51,706 bases of DNA from Scenedesmus sp. ARA3 (GCA_004335835.1 RWJK01001497.1:1-51706); one strand, 5' to 3'; counted from the stretch's first letter, positions 32,701-44,006 are shown. Numbers and translations: made by a program. The notes: a model not told the origin generated them from the letters alone.

Positions 32701-33487
32701 GCACATCACGCACGTCCAGGAAGCCCAGGATCTGGTGGTTTCCTGCAAGCCCCTTCTCCTGCGGCCAGTGCGCGCCCGGCGGCGCCGGTGCGAACAGCGG
32801 GGCGAGGCAGCCGCAGCCATGAGGCTGCGTGTGAAACCAGTTTGGTTTCGTTCAGATAGAAGGACAAATATGTCTTACTGGAGAGGCTTCTGAGGGTCAG
32901 GATGGTGATGCCAGGCGTGCTAGTAAAGGTGTTGGTGAGTGCAGCTTGTGATGACATGGAAGGCTGCGCCAGGTTGCGCATGAAGATACAGACAAGACAT
33001 GGCGAAGCAGTACAGTTGGCAAGCACGCACGCATTGCACAGCTTGCAGTGTTGGTGTGCTGTGCATAGAGAATGGCCTACCTTGGCATCTGCATCTGGAG
33101 CTGCCACCACCGGCGATGACAGGATGCGCTTTGATGCCAGCGTCTGCAGCGTTGACAGCAATGTAATCAATCAACAGCAAGCTTTTGCATGCAGCTGCAG
33201 AGCTGTGTTATACGTGGTAGCAAGATAGTAGTGGGTACACTGAAGCACTCAAGCATACATAACAGCAGAGGGAACGCCAGATCGTGCTGCATGTGCGTAG
33301 GCACGGCTGGTGTGGACAGCTGGTGGCAGTGGCCAGGGGTCATGAGCCGCACCTTCAGCGACTGCTCCACCGTTGCAGAGTCCTTCAGGATAATCACATT
33401 CTGAGGGCTGAGCAGGTCGTGCAGGTTGGTGTCCTTCAACAGCGTAGCGATTCGCTCTATGGTCTCTGGGGTGCACGCAGGTGCCAT
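28406..33487 (-). CDS. SNF4/AMPK-gamma-like protein with four CBS repeats, 434 aa, 11 exons
   Basis: Exons: 33487-33353, 33143-33081, 32824-32683, 31861-31748, 31331-31241, 30724-30617, 30211-30002, 29731-29600, 29348-29264, 29014-28965 and 28580-28406. All GT-AG junctions keep phase and give exactly 435 codons. CBS landmarks are SKRILSSPVV with LGFLDVRDVL (CBS1), HRVAIYDNHFRISNIISQTD (CBS2), ALAVVDGVGKIIGNFSVSE (CBS3), and SHRIHRVYVIDELERPVG then VVTCTDVVRLI (CBS4). The order and the GNFSVSEMR block match the gamma subunit of SNF1/AMPK-type kinases, which binds adenine nucleotides and signals energy state. No glycogen-binding domain is visible, so this is not a plant beta-gamma fusion. The Gln-rich C-terminus is short. 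It is head-to-head with the CEP83-like gene. Spare exon edges lie in introns 3, 6 and 7. Confidence 0.9.
29340..29395 (-). repeat. Sense (CTG)n run before exon 9 acceptor
   Basis: Plus-strand CAG triplets (about 12) abut the acceptor at 29349 of the gamma gene. Confidence 0.9.
29530..29599 (-). promoter_or_regulatory. GGTCAAAC-type direct repeats just inside a donor
   Basis: On the sense strand the intron opens GTGAGCC then GGTCAAACTT, GGTCAAACCT, GGTCAACTGT, GGTCAAAGAC. A two-unit version follows the donors of the LRR exon 6 array (14834-15380). The function is unknown; an intronic splicing element is one possibility. Confidence 0.4.
29668..29890 (-). repeat. Two-copy duplication of exon 8 start with CTG run
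   Basis: The live boundary is 29731 and the spare is at 29862, 131 bp upstream in the intron. About 60 coding bases are identical (TIMAEHFGALALPVGEF), then the copy diverges. Both are preceded by sense CTG runs. Confidence 0.92.
30170..30470 (-). repeat. Three-copy array of exon 7 start
   Basis: The live boundary is 30211. The spares at 30355 and about 30459 lie upstream in the intron and show progressive decay of FIFMNKGELGDLAT to IIFLNKGELGDLAT to FISMSKGERRGLA. Confidence 0.88.
32490..32760 (-). repeat. Three-copy array of exon 3 end plus donor
   Basis: Boundaries fall at 32683 (live), 32603 and 32497. The spares lie downstream in the intron. The third copy has lost one base (CTGGAGTGCGTG against CTGGACGTGCGTG in the live exon), shifting its frame. 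The middle copy is truncated. CAG/CTG triplets separate the units. Confidence 0.9.
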
Positions 33488-33836
33488 AGCTGGTGCGTGT
33501 CTAAGACAATTTCAGAGACAAGATACCATCAATGCAACCTCGATCGAGGCGCTTACTGCTTCCTGTTGTCAGAGACACGTCTGTGTATGCCGTGTAGGAT
33601 GTTGATGGTGGTGACTCCAATCTCGAGGCTGCAACGCGCCTTTGCCTAATGCAATAAGAACACGTCATTCAGCTGTCTGTGGTGTCCACAGGGGAAGGCA
33701 GCAGTACAATTGCTGACACACGGCATAACAACAAGTCATCCCAGTTTATGGCATCTGTTCAAACCAACTCCTGGATGTGTCGAACGGCAGCAAAGGCAGT
33801 GCAAACGTTCTGGTATGGTGCATCCCCTGTGCAGCC
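33488..33836. promoter_or_regulatory. Bidirectional promoter, 349 bp
   Basis: This is the entire space between the start codons of the minus-strand gamma-subunit gene and the plus-strand CEP83-like gene. Both 5' UTRs and core promoters must fit here unless a non-coding first exon exists. No coding frame of note and no TATA-like element was convincing. Confidence 0.55.
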
Positions 33837-36800
33837 ATGAGCACAACTACCAGCCTGTCAGGAGACACTGATGTTGCGTCAACCAACGGGGAGAACGTAG
33901 ATGATGCCGAGCTTGAGGTGCTTACAGCCTCAAAACCACCTTATGTAGTGCCAAAGCTGTTTGCACACTAGGCTGACCTGCTGTCAGAGCAAATCAGGAC
34001 ACTCAGCATTTAGCGCTGGTGCTGCTGCATGCAGGACCTGCACAAGGCCGTCCTTGTGCTGAAGCACCTGAGAAAGGAGAACCAGCAGCTGACAAGGAAC
34101 TTTGACAATGTGAGTGATAACATCATCTTACAAAGTCATAACTGTAGGCCTGGCGACCCTGCATGCATGCTGGGTCCTAAGAGCCCTGTCAAGCATGCCG
34201 CAGTGGCACTAAGTAGCTGTTGTTGCGGCTCCTGTCGAGCGCTTAGCCCACTGTAATGCTCCATGTCGTATCTGCTGATGCAGTTGAAGGCCATCCACCT
34301 TGCACTGGTGACCAGCCACAGGAAACTTGAGGGCAGCCATGAATCGCTTCGCCAGGAGCGGGTGCGTTATGCGCCGACAGTCTGTACCCTCTGCTTGCCT
34401 GCCCAAACTCACAGTCCAGACATGCACATAAACGCAGCTGTGACTTATCACTGCAGCTGGCGTTGGCAGAGGAGCCTAGTGTTTCAGGTGGCTTCTCCTC
34501 CAGCCTGACCTCAGGTTGCGCAGCATGTGCAGCAGCAACAGCAATGGCCGTAAAATTCGCTGCTGCCAGCCGAGGCAGACAGCAAGAAGAAGTGGATAGC
34601 AACAGTGTGCAGCAGACACCTACGTCAGGGCTGATCTCTGCAGCACACCAGCAGCCGCCAGATTGCAGTGAAAACCTCTAACTTCTGTCCTTCATGCTGT
34701 TGCTCCATCATCTGGGCGCAGGTGTCTGTGGAGCAGCAGTACCAGCAGCTGTGCGAATCGTGGCGGGCTGAGCTGGATGAGAAGCAGCGCCAGTTTGAGC
34801 AGGCCAGAGCGCAGATCCTTGAACCAAGGTATGAGGGCAAGCAACCCCATGTGCAAACCTGGCCCTGGTGCTCTTCTGTGCACAGCGGAGCCATTCACAG
34901 CAGCAGACAGTATGCTGGCTAGAACGGAGCTGCCTGGTTGACTGTGCTGTGATGTCTCATCCTGCCTTGGATGCTGCTGACATGCTCGAAGTTCGTGCCT
35001 CTTTCAGATAGATGGGTCACCAGGGTTGGGTGTTTCTTCCTGCAGGGACCTAGACCTGCTGAGGGTGCAGCTGCTGGAAGAAGTAGAGGCGCCTTACAAG
35101 GCCAAGTGTGAAGCCATTGTCAAGGTGCGTGCAGCAGCAGCGCTGCACTGAGTTGCTGTGTTGAATCACGTATTGGCAGCGACGTCCAGCCATGCTTGTT
35201 TGCACTGTTGTACACACTCGCAAAACGTGAGGGTCGGTGCAAGTTTTGTGACTCCAGTACTTGGAGAATGCTCCTGACCGCCGGCCAACATGTCTACCTG
35301 CTGTCTGTTGTTCAGGAAGCAGAGGCAGCACAGAAGCAGTTTGTGCAGCTGCGGCGGGAGCATGAAGCGCTGCAGAACAGTGTGCGCAGCCAGGTAGGCC
35401 CTTTGCCACGCCAGCAGCACAGCTGAGCAGCTGCGATCATGCAGCAGTTGTACCGCAAAGCCTGAGCCTGCAGGGCATCAGAACCTGCAGGGGTGGCAGG
35501 GCAGCAGTAGAAGGCAACACCTGTTGCAGCATTGGTTTGGGCAACACACTCTAGCAGGGTGGTGCAGTCATGCGGCACACAACGTGAACACATCTGCATC
35601 TGTTGGCTTGCAGGATCTGCAGCAGCAGAACGAGCTGCAGCTGCTGCAAGGGCAGTGTGACGTGCAGCAGCAGGCGTTGACGGACAAGTCATGTGCTTTG
35701 GAGGCAGCCCAAGGTGAGCCGGGCAGCAGCTGCTGTTGATGCGCGTCAGCCGCGTGCAAGCAGGCGGCACAGCATGCAGCAGCACAGCAACCACCAGCTC
35801 CATCTGCCCGCACAGCTGTCAAGTTGCTAGCTGTATCCGTGCTCACACTGCCTCGATCTTACTCTGCTCCTCCGGTGTGCGCATGGTGCTATGCATTGCT
35901 GTTGCGCCTGCAGACAGGGCGCAGCAGCTGGAGCAGCAGCTGCGGCAGGCGCAGCAGTTGCGTGAGGAGACGGCGCTGCAGCTGCACTTTGTTAAAGATG
36001 AGGCAGCAGAGCTGCGGCAAGCCAAGGAAGCAGCGGTGGTGGAGCGGGAGCAGCTGGCAGTGCGGCTGGAGCGGCGCAGCCAGCAGCAGCAGGCAAGCGA
36101 GCTTGGTATCGGTCGTGCTGCCGCCGTGTAGTGACCGCTGTGGGCGCAGGACGTGTGCTTGCTCTATTTGTGACAGAAACTCTGCAGTTTCTTGCATCAT
36201 GTCTGCAGGCACATGCAGGCTTCTTGATACATTCAGCATGTGCACGCTGCTGCTCCTGCTGCTGCTGCTGGCTAGCTGCAAAGTATGCTGCTGCGCTGCC
36301 ACTGCTGCTCTGCTGCCGCCAACGCCCATGCTGCTCAGGCTGAGATATCTGAGCTGTCAGGCCTCGTGGAGAGCCTCACGCGCAAGAACAGGCACCTGGC
36401 TGATGAGCTGGCAGAGTCCAGCAGAGCCCAGGAGGCCGGCCACAGCCAGCTGATGTCGCTGCAGGTGGGGTGGCGGTGCTGTGCATACGTGAGATGGTGC
36501 CCTGATAATTTCTTGGCGTCCGCAGACAGTGACTAGGCAAGCAGGCTGCTGATGCTGATGATGATGTTGCTGGCGATATTTCATCCAGGAAGCATCTGCA
36601 GCGCCGCTGTTGAAACCAGATCCGCACAATCTTGTCGACGACACCCTGTTCACATGCGCGGTGCCGCAGGCGTCCAGTGCATCGCTGGCCAGCCAGCTGG
36701 CGGATGCGCAGGCGCTGGCGGCTCGCGAGCGGCAGCTGCTGGCAGACAAGGCGGCAGCAGCGGAGCAGCTGTGGCATGAGCGCAACAAGGAGCTGCTGGA

Positions 36801-39777
36801 GCAGGTGGGGGCGAGAGGGGCGNNNNNNNNNNNNNNNNNNNNNNNNNNNNNNNNNGGAGGGGGGGCTCTTCTGTGCCTCTTCTGCACATGCTTTAACAGC
36901 AATCAAGTTTTGCATATTAGTATTGTTACAAGTAATAGCAAGGAGCTGCTGGAGCAGGTGCGGAGCTGCGGGTGCTTGTAACGCACTCGCTTTCATTACA
37001 GAAGCTGCATCCTTGTATGCTCTGGAAGCTTGAAGCTTGAAGCCAGAAGCTCGCGTGTGGCATGCAGTGCTTGCAGGAAAGGCGGCCAGCAAGGGGCCAC
37101 CGTGCTCTTCAGCCATGACTTGTGTCCTGCAACGCCTCATCTGCGTGTGTTGTGCTTCCTGCAGGTGCTGCAGACAGAGCGGCAGCTGGCGCAGCTGACC
37201 GTGTCGGGGCAGCAAGCGCTGCGGTCAGCAGAGGCTGCGGCAGCAGAGGAGCTGGGTGCTGCGCAGCAGGCAGCAGCAGCGCGGCAGCGCGAGGCTGCTG
37301 CTCGGATTGCAGAGCTCAGCAGTAAGCTGGAGGCAGCAGAGGCGTCTGCTGCAGGTGATGCTGGCAGAAGTTGCGGCTGAGTGGGCGCAGAGAGTATGCA
37401 AGCACTTTGCCGGTTTGTTCCAGGCACCTTCCACTTTATTATGTTTGTGATGTGTGGTACGCTCAGCTGGTTGGCCGAACATTGCAAGTGCGACTGCTGT
37501 TTTTGCAGCCATCCACCACCAGCTGCTTGTAGCGCGCTACGTAACTGCTGGCGATCCCTGCGCCTGTGCCGTGTGTGCTGTGCCCTGCAGATCTCCGCGC
37601 TCAGCTGCTGGAGGGCCAAAACAAGGCGCGCTTCGAAGTATCTGTAGCTGTTGCAGTCCTTCAAACTGACTAGCCGTCCTTGCTGTGTGATGATATGTGC
37701 CCTGCAGATCTCCGCGCTCAGCTGCTGGAGGGTCAAAACAAGGCCCGCCTAGAGGTGTCTGCTGCGCGCTGCGAGGCACAGGAGCTGTCAGCGCAGCTGC
37801 AGGACAGCCAGCGGCAGCTGGGCCTGCTGCAGCAGCAGCTGGCAGATGCTACAGGGCAACAGGAGGCACTGCGAGGCAGCGTGCAGCAGCTGGCTGCTGC
37901 TGCTGAGCCTGGACTGTCTGCAAAGGTGCAGAGTGAAGCTAGGTGGGTTGCCTCAAGGGTTGCCTCAAGCTAGCCGCATGCATCTTTGGGTGCCCCGTGA
38001 GATGTTGTATGAGGGCATGTGTGGTTGAGCCGCAGCAGAAAATCTTCAGGGGACGTACATGCGCTTCCACAGCCGTACCTCCTTTCTTGAACTGCCTTGA
38101 CACATGTTTCTGCAGTCAGCCATTGCCATGCTGTTCTATCGCTCCGTCGCTGCATAACACTTGCAGGTGTGCGCTGCTGGAGCAGCAGTGCCAGCAGCTG
38201 CAGCAGCAGCTGTCTGATGCCACCGCGCAGCTGGAGCGCCTGCAGCAGCAGCAGGGGCAGCTGCAGCGGGAGTGTGACAAGCGGCTGGCTGCTGTGAAGG
38301 CATCTGCAGCAGCAGAGCGGGAGGCGCTGTCAGCCAGAAATGCAGCCAAAGTAAAGAAGCTGCAGGAGGCTGCAAAGGACCAGGTGGGATTGAGTTATGT
38401 GCAGGTGCTGTGCTGTTTGAAAGTGTTGCGTATGCGATGCAACTGCTTGCAAGCCAGCGATCGCGAGCTTTGCTTGTGGAGGTGGCTGCGGGCCGCCTGC
38501 TGGCATGCATGATGCATAGAAGCACACGTGCGTGGGTCTGAACCAGCTGCGCACACATTTGCATAAATCGACCCCCTGGCACCTGCCTGCTGCTGTGCTG
38601 ACTGTGCTTGCTCTCCGGCCTGCTGCCATGTGTCTGTATTCTGCTGCTGCTGCTGCTGCTGCTGGCAGATCCGCGCGCTGCGCAGCAAGCTGAAGGACTC
38701 GCGGGCTGCTGCTGAGGTGCTGACTGCTGAGCTGGCCGGCCTCAAGACTATGGCAGAGCGGGAGGCTGAGTTGGCAGCGATCAACAGCTGCAGGGTCAGC
38801 ATGGAGCGGCCAGCGTCAGCAGGTGCGCGCATGCGTGTGTCGGCTGGCCCGTTGCTGGTGTTTAGCGGTGATGTGGATGTGTGGCTGCTTGTGAGGAAGT
38901 GGCTGTGCTGTGGCGGCGCATAGTGCAAGAGATGTGTGTTACGCTTGCGTTGCTGTGTGTGGCGTGAATGCTGCATTATAAATGGGGCTGGAGGCAGCTG
39001 CTGACTGCTGAGCTGGCCGGCCTCAAGATTACTTTGGCAGAGCGGGAGGCTGAGCTGGCAGCAATCAACAGCTGCAGGGTCAGCATGGAGCGGCCAGCAT
39101 CAGCAGGTGCGCGCGTGCGTGTGTGGGCTGGCCCGTTGCTGGTGTTTAGCGGTGATGTGGATGCGTGGCTGCTTGTGAGGATGTGGCTGTTTATGGCGGC
39201 GCACTGTGCAAGCGATGTGCGTCAATTTTGAGTTGCTGTGTGGCGGGATGGCGCTGCATTGTAAGTGGGGCTGGAGGCTGCTGCTAAAGAGGGAGGCTGA
39301 GCTGGCAGCAATCAATAGCTGCAGGGTCAGCATGGAGCGGCCAGCATTGGCAGGTGCGCCCATGCGTGTGTGGGCTGGTCGGTTGCTCATGTAGCGGGTG
39401 ATGTGGATGCGTGGCTGCTTGTGAGGAAGTGGCTGTTCCATGGGGGAGCACTGTGCAAGCAATATGTGTCGAGCTTGACTTGCTGCGTGTGTGGCGAGGG
39501 CGCTGCATTAAACCTGGCACTGGAGGCTGCTGCCTGTCGGCTAGTATCCTTGCACGCGTCCATGTTCAGCACAGATGCCCATCCTCAGCTCGCTTGTTCG
39601 CCTTTGGTGTCTGCAGGGAGCCCCGTGCGCTTTCTGTACGAGAGCCCTGTCAGGGCGCAGGCAGCAGGCGTGGCAGCGCTGCAGTCGCCAGTCAGGACCA
39701 GCCTGTCAGCAGCGTTTGCAGGAGTGCGGCAACGGCAGAAGCAGTACCTGGAGGAGGCAGCTGCTGCAGCAGATTAG
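33837..39777 (+). CDS. Long coiled-coil protein, CEP83/CCDC41-like, about 722 aa
   Basis: Exons: 33837-33917, 34035-34109, 34284-34361, 34457 to about 34549 (donor unresolved), 34722-34828, 35046-35124, 35316-35393, 35614-35713, 35914-36092, 36339-36464, 36589-36804, 37165-37354, 37708-37942, 38167-38383, 38669-38822 and 39617-39777. From 34722 on, every phase agrees. Intron 36093-36338 is GC-AG. Nearly the whole protein is heptad-like Leu/Gln/Glu/Ala coiled coil. The block RDLDLLRVQLLEEVEAPYKA followed by a QLRREHEAL segment resembles the conserved region of CEP83, a centriolar distal-appendage (transition-fibre) protein, and the length is close to the human protein of about 700 aa. The family call is from memory and tentative. 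The last exon has three SPVR motifs (SPVRF, SPVRA, SPVRT), typical CDK-site shape. It is head-to-head with the gamma gene. Confidence 0.72.
36800..36965 (+). repeat. Two-copy duplication of an exon end around the gap
   Basis: The exon end encoding KELLEQ with its donor (36804) recurs at 36957 in the intron. The assembly gap lies between the copies, suggesting the repeat caused it. Confidence 0.7.
36823..36855. other. Assembly gap of 33 N
   Basis: The unknown bases sit in an intron of the CEP83-like gene and are flanked by G-rich sequence on both sides. True length is unknown. Confidence 0.99.
37585..37770 (+). repeat. Two-copy duplication of an exon start (CEP83-like gene)
   Basis: The live acceptor boundary is 37708. 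The spare boundary is at 37591, 117 bp upstream. It repeats LRAQLLEGQNKAR with one substitution, then meets a stop (TAG) about 55 bp in. Confidence 0.88.
38700..39400 (+). repeat. Three-copy array of an exon end plus donor (CEP83-like gene)
   Basis: Boundaries fall at 38822 (live), 39105 and 39353. The repeats encode AEREAELAAINSCRVSMERP with a GTGCGC donor and share intron sequence (GTGTGGGCTGGCCCGTTGCT). The spares lie downstream. Confidence 0.9.
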
Positions 39778-40274
39778 CGCTTTTACAAAGCAAGCGTGCA
39801 GCTTAATTTTCTACTGTTGTTGCTGGATGCATACATGTGCACACTGCGGTCGTGGTGCAAGCAACAATGGGAGCACCAGGGCAGTACAAGTGTACTTGCA
39901 GGCCTAAGAGACCGTTGGCTGCCAGTGCGCCTTGTGTTGTGACCACACAATCTCGCTCATCACTCGCTCCTTGTGATTCTCAAGAAGCGCGAGAAGTACC
40001 TTGATGGCTGTGATCTCTGAATCGTGACAGTCCTGTCAGTTGTCTGCTTGACTTCACGTGTTTCAAACAGATTGTCAGGGTCTGCTGCCCACTGTAAGAG
40101 GTGCACTGAGCCTGAGATGCTTTTTCTGAGAAAGTTTCGTGTCACAACCCATTCGTTGCCCCAATCGTCCGCCGATAGTTCTGTCCGAGGCACCTTTGCA
40201 GCTGGCTCGATCCCGTCTGGCGTACAGCTGGTTGCCACTGCATCTGCATTGCAAGTGCATTTACAATAAATACG
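39778..40274. other. Intergenic, 497 bp, CEP83-like to SWIM gene
   Basis: 3' UTR of the upstream gene and promoter of the next, both plus strand. A minus-strand frame (39960-40514) crosses it but overlaps SWIM exon 1 and shows no splice or domain support. Confidence 0.55.
40093..40097 (+). terminator. Polyadenylation signal TGTAA (CEP83-like gene)
   Basis: The first plus-strand TGTAA I see after the stop at 39777, 316 bp downstream and only 178 bp before the next start codon. Confidence 0.4.
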
Positions 40275-43200
40275 ATGGCTGAGGTGGTGCTCAACGAGTT
40301 TGAGCTGCAGCGTCAGCAGCTGTGAGTGGTCTGGGAACCGGCGCTGCTGCTGCATGTGCATTGCTGCAACCCTCTGCTGCCTTGCATACAGCAACCACTT
40401 GACGCAGAATAATACCCCAATTAGCATGCAAAGCCGTGCCTGCTGCAGACTGAGCATGCCACACCTCACGTGCACATCAGATATTCCTCTGCACACCTGC
40501 CACCTGCATTGCACTGCGCTGCTGCCTAGTCAGCACCAAACATTTCGTGTTTGTTGCCATCATAATCATAGACCTACATTCCAATGTTCCTTGTGACTGC
40601 TTCACCATGATGCACTGCCTGGCTATATGCGTTTGTGTGTTTTGCAATGCAGTATTGCCCGCAACAGGGCTCGCCTGCTTGCGCTTGGCATCCCAGAGGC
40701 AGTGTCAGGCCTGGCCAAGTTGGCGCCAAAACAAGCGCAGCACAAGAAGCGCAAGACCCCACAAGCAGCAGCAAAGACAGCAGCAGAGCCCGCAGCACCC
40801 AGCCGGCAGGCAAGCAATGCATGTCTAAGGCGCTGTCTGCCGCGTGCAAGCATACTCTTGGCAAGTGCAGTGCACAGTAATATGTAACCGCTGCTTCAGC
40901 TGAGCACTGTCTGCCGCGTGCAAGCATGCATACTCTTGTCTTGTGCAGCATACAGATATCAAGCCTCGGCCTCTCTGTTTCTCGTGCAGCCAACTCTACC
41001 CTGCTGCCAGTCATATTCGTGGCGTGCTAATAGGTTTGGATTTGTGTCTGGCTGCAGTCGACTCGGCTGCGTGACCAGGCCATGGTGGCGCGTGGTGAGG
41101 TGCCGCCTGATGTGGAGCAGGGCTCGGAGCTGGCACTGTTCATCATCGACGGCGAGTGCCCCAGGTGAGACACACATGGAAACCAGTCAACATCTTGTCA
41201 GGCGGATAGCGAGCGCTGCTGTGCGGCACAGCAGCTGACAAAGGCTTTCGTTGTTCAGTGCGTGCTTTGTGTAATCTCGTGTGCTGCTGCAGGTGTGGCA
41301 GGTGCTGTCAACCGGCCATGCCCGCCACCTACAGGTCACTTACAGGTCACCGGAGTTGTCATGCTGCAACCTCTGTATGGTGTCTGCTGTAATGTCACCT
41401 TTTCTGCTGCTGCAGGTGTGGCAAGGTGCTGTCAAGCAGCCATGCCCGCCACCTGCAGTCCTGCAAGGGCCCCCCAGAGCCCCCAACAGAGGAGGAGATT
41501 GCAGCGCAGGTGAGCAGGCGCAGCCAGCACAGCAGCCGATGCCTGCTGCTGCACTGCTTTACATCGTGCAGATGCAGTTCCTTTGGGCTGCTGCTGCAGG
41601 ACTGCAGCAGAAGTATGTTACAAAGTCTCCACATGTAACTACCACATGTAACCATTCTCTCTTGCAAAAACCTTCCTCTCTTCCTGCTGAGCTTTGCAGC
41701 ACGCGCTGTGCAGTTATGTGGTGGAAGGGCTGGTGCATTGTTGGCTTTGGCTGTGCTGCACTGCAGTGTCAAGAAGCACGTGCAAATGTGTTTTGTTTCC
41801 GCTTGATTGCTGTGCGGCTGCAGGCTGAGTCGTACAAGCTGCAGCAGAAGGACAAGCTGCGCACTGTGTGGCTGCAGGCTGACTATAGTGTCAAGAAGCA
41901 TGTGCAAAGCTCCCCAATTCGCAATGTGTGGCTGCAGGCTGAGTCATACAAGCTGCAGCAGAAGGACAAGCTGCGCCAGCTGGAGCTGGGAGGCCTGGTG
42001 GATTACCAGCCAGCAAGCAGCAGCAGCGAGCAGCAGCAGCAGCAGCAAGAAGACGAGCAGGCGTCACCAGCTAAGCGGCGAAAGACGGAGCAGCAGCAGC
42101 AGCAGCAGGACGCGCAGGAAGCTGGTGGGGAGGCAGTTGGCATTGCGAAGGAGCATCAGCAAGGGAAAAGGAAGGGCAAGCAGGCCAAGCGAAGCACTGG
42201 CAAGGGTAGCAAAGCAGGGCAGAAGAAGGACGCAGCAGCAGCAGCAGCAGCAGCAGCAGGTGGCGACGCTGGTGATGGCGCGCATGCCACATTCATTGTG
42301 ATTGGCAGCACTGGCAACCACTACGTTGTGAAGCTGAGCGATGACAAGCGCAGCTGCACCTGCATGGATCACAGGTGGGCAGAGGCATGGCGTGCAGGTG
42401 GAGCTTGGTAGCTGGCGAATGTCTTAGTCATCAGTTGTCTGGCAGTACATTGACTGCTAACAGGTCAGCTGCAGCCGCATGGACCACAGGTAAGAGGTGG
42501 GCATGGTGTGCTCTGCAGGTGCAGCTGCACCGCTATCAGGATATGCTGCTGCTCTCAGATATCCGGCACCACACACCAAACAGCTGCACCTGCATGGACC
42601 ACAGGTGGGCAGAGGCATGCCATGCCATGCTCTGCAGGTGCAGCTGCACATTTGCATATGATGGCTGTGCTGTTCATCAGTTGTCTGGCAGCACTTGAAC
42701 ATCAAACAGCTGCATCTGCATGGTCTGCACATGAGCAGCGGCATGCAGTTGCGGCTTCCAGTGCACACGCTCCGGATTTTGAAGATTGTGACCAAATCTG
42801 AAATGCATGGCAGAGGCAACACACAGGCGCTCCTTCAACAATGTATATACACAGCAATATATCAGCGCATGCCAGCAGGCCAAGCAGGACGTATTATCGT
42901 GGTGTTACAGGCTTTCCTTGATGTGCTTCTCTTCAAAAGTTTGTCCCATGTGTTTCTGTTGCGTGGGCATCACACGGACACTCCTGCCAGGATGCGGCGG
43001 CGCGACTGCAAGCACATCTGGCCCGTCTTCCCTGATGCGTTTCATGCAAATAACAGGCTCATTTCGTGTCTGCTGGCTCACATGCTCCTGCCAACCTGCC
43101 AGGATGCGGCGGCGTGACTGCAAGCACATCCGGCTGGTGTGGGAGCAGCTGGCAGTGGCAGACGCGCCGCAGCAGTGGGAGCAGGTGCGTTGATAAGCAT

Positions 43201-43691
43201 ATGCTGTGCCTAACGATCATCACCGTCATCATGGTGCCAGTCACGTGGCAATGATTGTGCTTAGCAGTCAGCAGCCATTGGTGCGTACAGGCAGATGATC
43301 TGATGTGCCGCGGCACAGGGATTAGGTGGGCAAGCCGTGCTAGAGACAGCAGATGCTGTGATGTACATCAACATGTGTTGCCATCAGCAAGCACCACGGC
43401 GTTTTGGACTGGTTTCCAGGCATTTTGGCTACAAGAAGAATCAGACAGTCGCTGCTACAGTTCTTTTTCTTGGCACTTAAACGCAGCCAGCACGACATTC
43501 CCATGCGTTTACTACCTTATGCGCTGCACTGCCCTGTGCCTGTGCTGCAGGCGCTGCAGCGCATGGTGAGCCAGCTGGCTGCCGCTGAGCCTGCAGATGT
43601 TGATATGGTGCGGCAGGCAGAGGCGCGGGCAGCAGCACGCAAGGAGAAAGCAGAGGCAGCAGCGGCGGCAAAGGCGGCAGCAGAGGTTTGA
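40275..43691 (+). CDS. SWIM zinc-finger protein with additional C2HC finger, 354 aa
   Basis: Exons: 40275-40321, 40653-40809, 41058-41164, 41416-41509, 41938-42374, 43103-43184 and 43551-43691. Phases agree throughout (355 codons). Intron 40810-41057 is GC-AG (CAG|GCAAGC). A first zinc site reads C102-x2-C105 with H113 or H116 and C120 (CPRCGK...HARHLQSC). A lysine-rich, Gln/Ala-rich linker with KRRK and KGKQAKR nuclear-localisation-like patches follows. The SWIM motif is C275-x-C277-x9-C287-x-H289 (CTCMDHR joined to MRRRDCKH), split across exons 5 and 6 at Arg281. SWIM domains bind DNA or protein partners and occur in transposases, MEKK1 and ATG-type factors; the specific role here is unknown. 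The C-terminus is an Ala/Lys/Glu helix. Exons 4, 5 and 6 all have spare edges. Confidence 0.85.
41288..41470 (+). repeat. Two-copy duplication of SWIM-gene exon 4 start
   Basis: The live boundary is 41416 and the spare is at 41293, 123 bp upstream. The spare has a small deletion (GGCAGGTGCTG against GGCAAGGTGCTG) that shifts its frame. Confidence 0.85.
41812..41980 (+). repeat. Two-copy duplication of SWIM-gene exon 5 start
   Basis: The live boundary is 41938 and the spare is at 41824, 114 bp upstream. Both encode AESYKLQQKDKLR, identical at protein level. Confidence 0.9.
42345..42740 (+). repeat. Three- to four-copy array of SWIM-gene exon 5 end
   Basis: Boundaries fall at 42374 (live), 42489 and 42604, giving periods of 115 and 115, with a decayed fourth near 42735. 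Each repeats the CSCTCMDHR codons that form half of the SWIM site, with a donor. The spares lie downstream. Confidence 0.88.
42980..43140 (+). repeat. Two-copy duplication of SWIM-gene exon 6 start
   Basis: The live boundary is 43103 and the spare is at 42991, 112 bp upstream. Both encode RRRDCKHI, the second half of the SWIM site. Confidence 0.9.
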
Positions 43692-44001
43692 GAGCAGCTC
43701 ATGATGTGCACTCGTGGAGGTCGCCTGTTTGGCGCTGCTTCAAAGTTGACCAGAGGCTCCAGTCAAATAGCTGTCATGGGTGGAATACCAGCTGCGCGCA
43801 AGCAGTGCACTGCTTGCAGTACAGAACGTTGCCAAACTGTGTACATGCGGCCTAACAGTCTGTGGCACAACACACTGTTGCAGCTCTACAGCTGTAGAAG
43901 TGAATTTTGTTTATGCGTGCTAGCCAGCCACCTTGATTGCGTCGGTTTCTCATTGACCATACCCAGTAGTCGATACATCAAAGGGCATACCGTCAATGGT
44001 C

Positions 44002-44006
44002 TGTAA
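44002..44006 (+). terminator. Polyadenylation signal TGTAA (SWIM gene)
   Basis: The sequence CTGTAATATT lies 311 bp after the SWIM-gene stop. Confidence 0.55.

Noticed and set aside
39960..40514. 184-codon minus-strand frame between the coiled-coil and SWIM genes
   Set aside because: It overlaps SWIM exon 1, shows no domain and no convincing introns. It is probably a chance frame.
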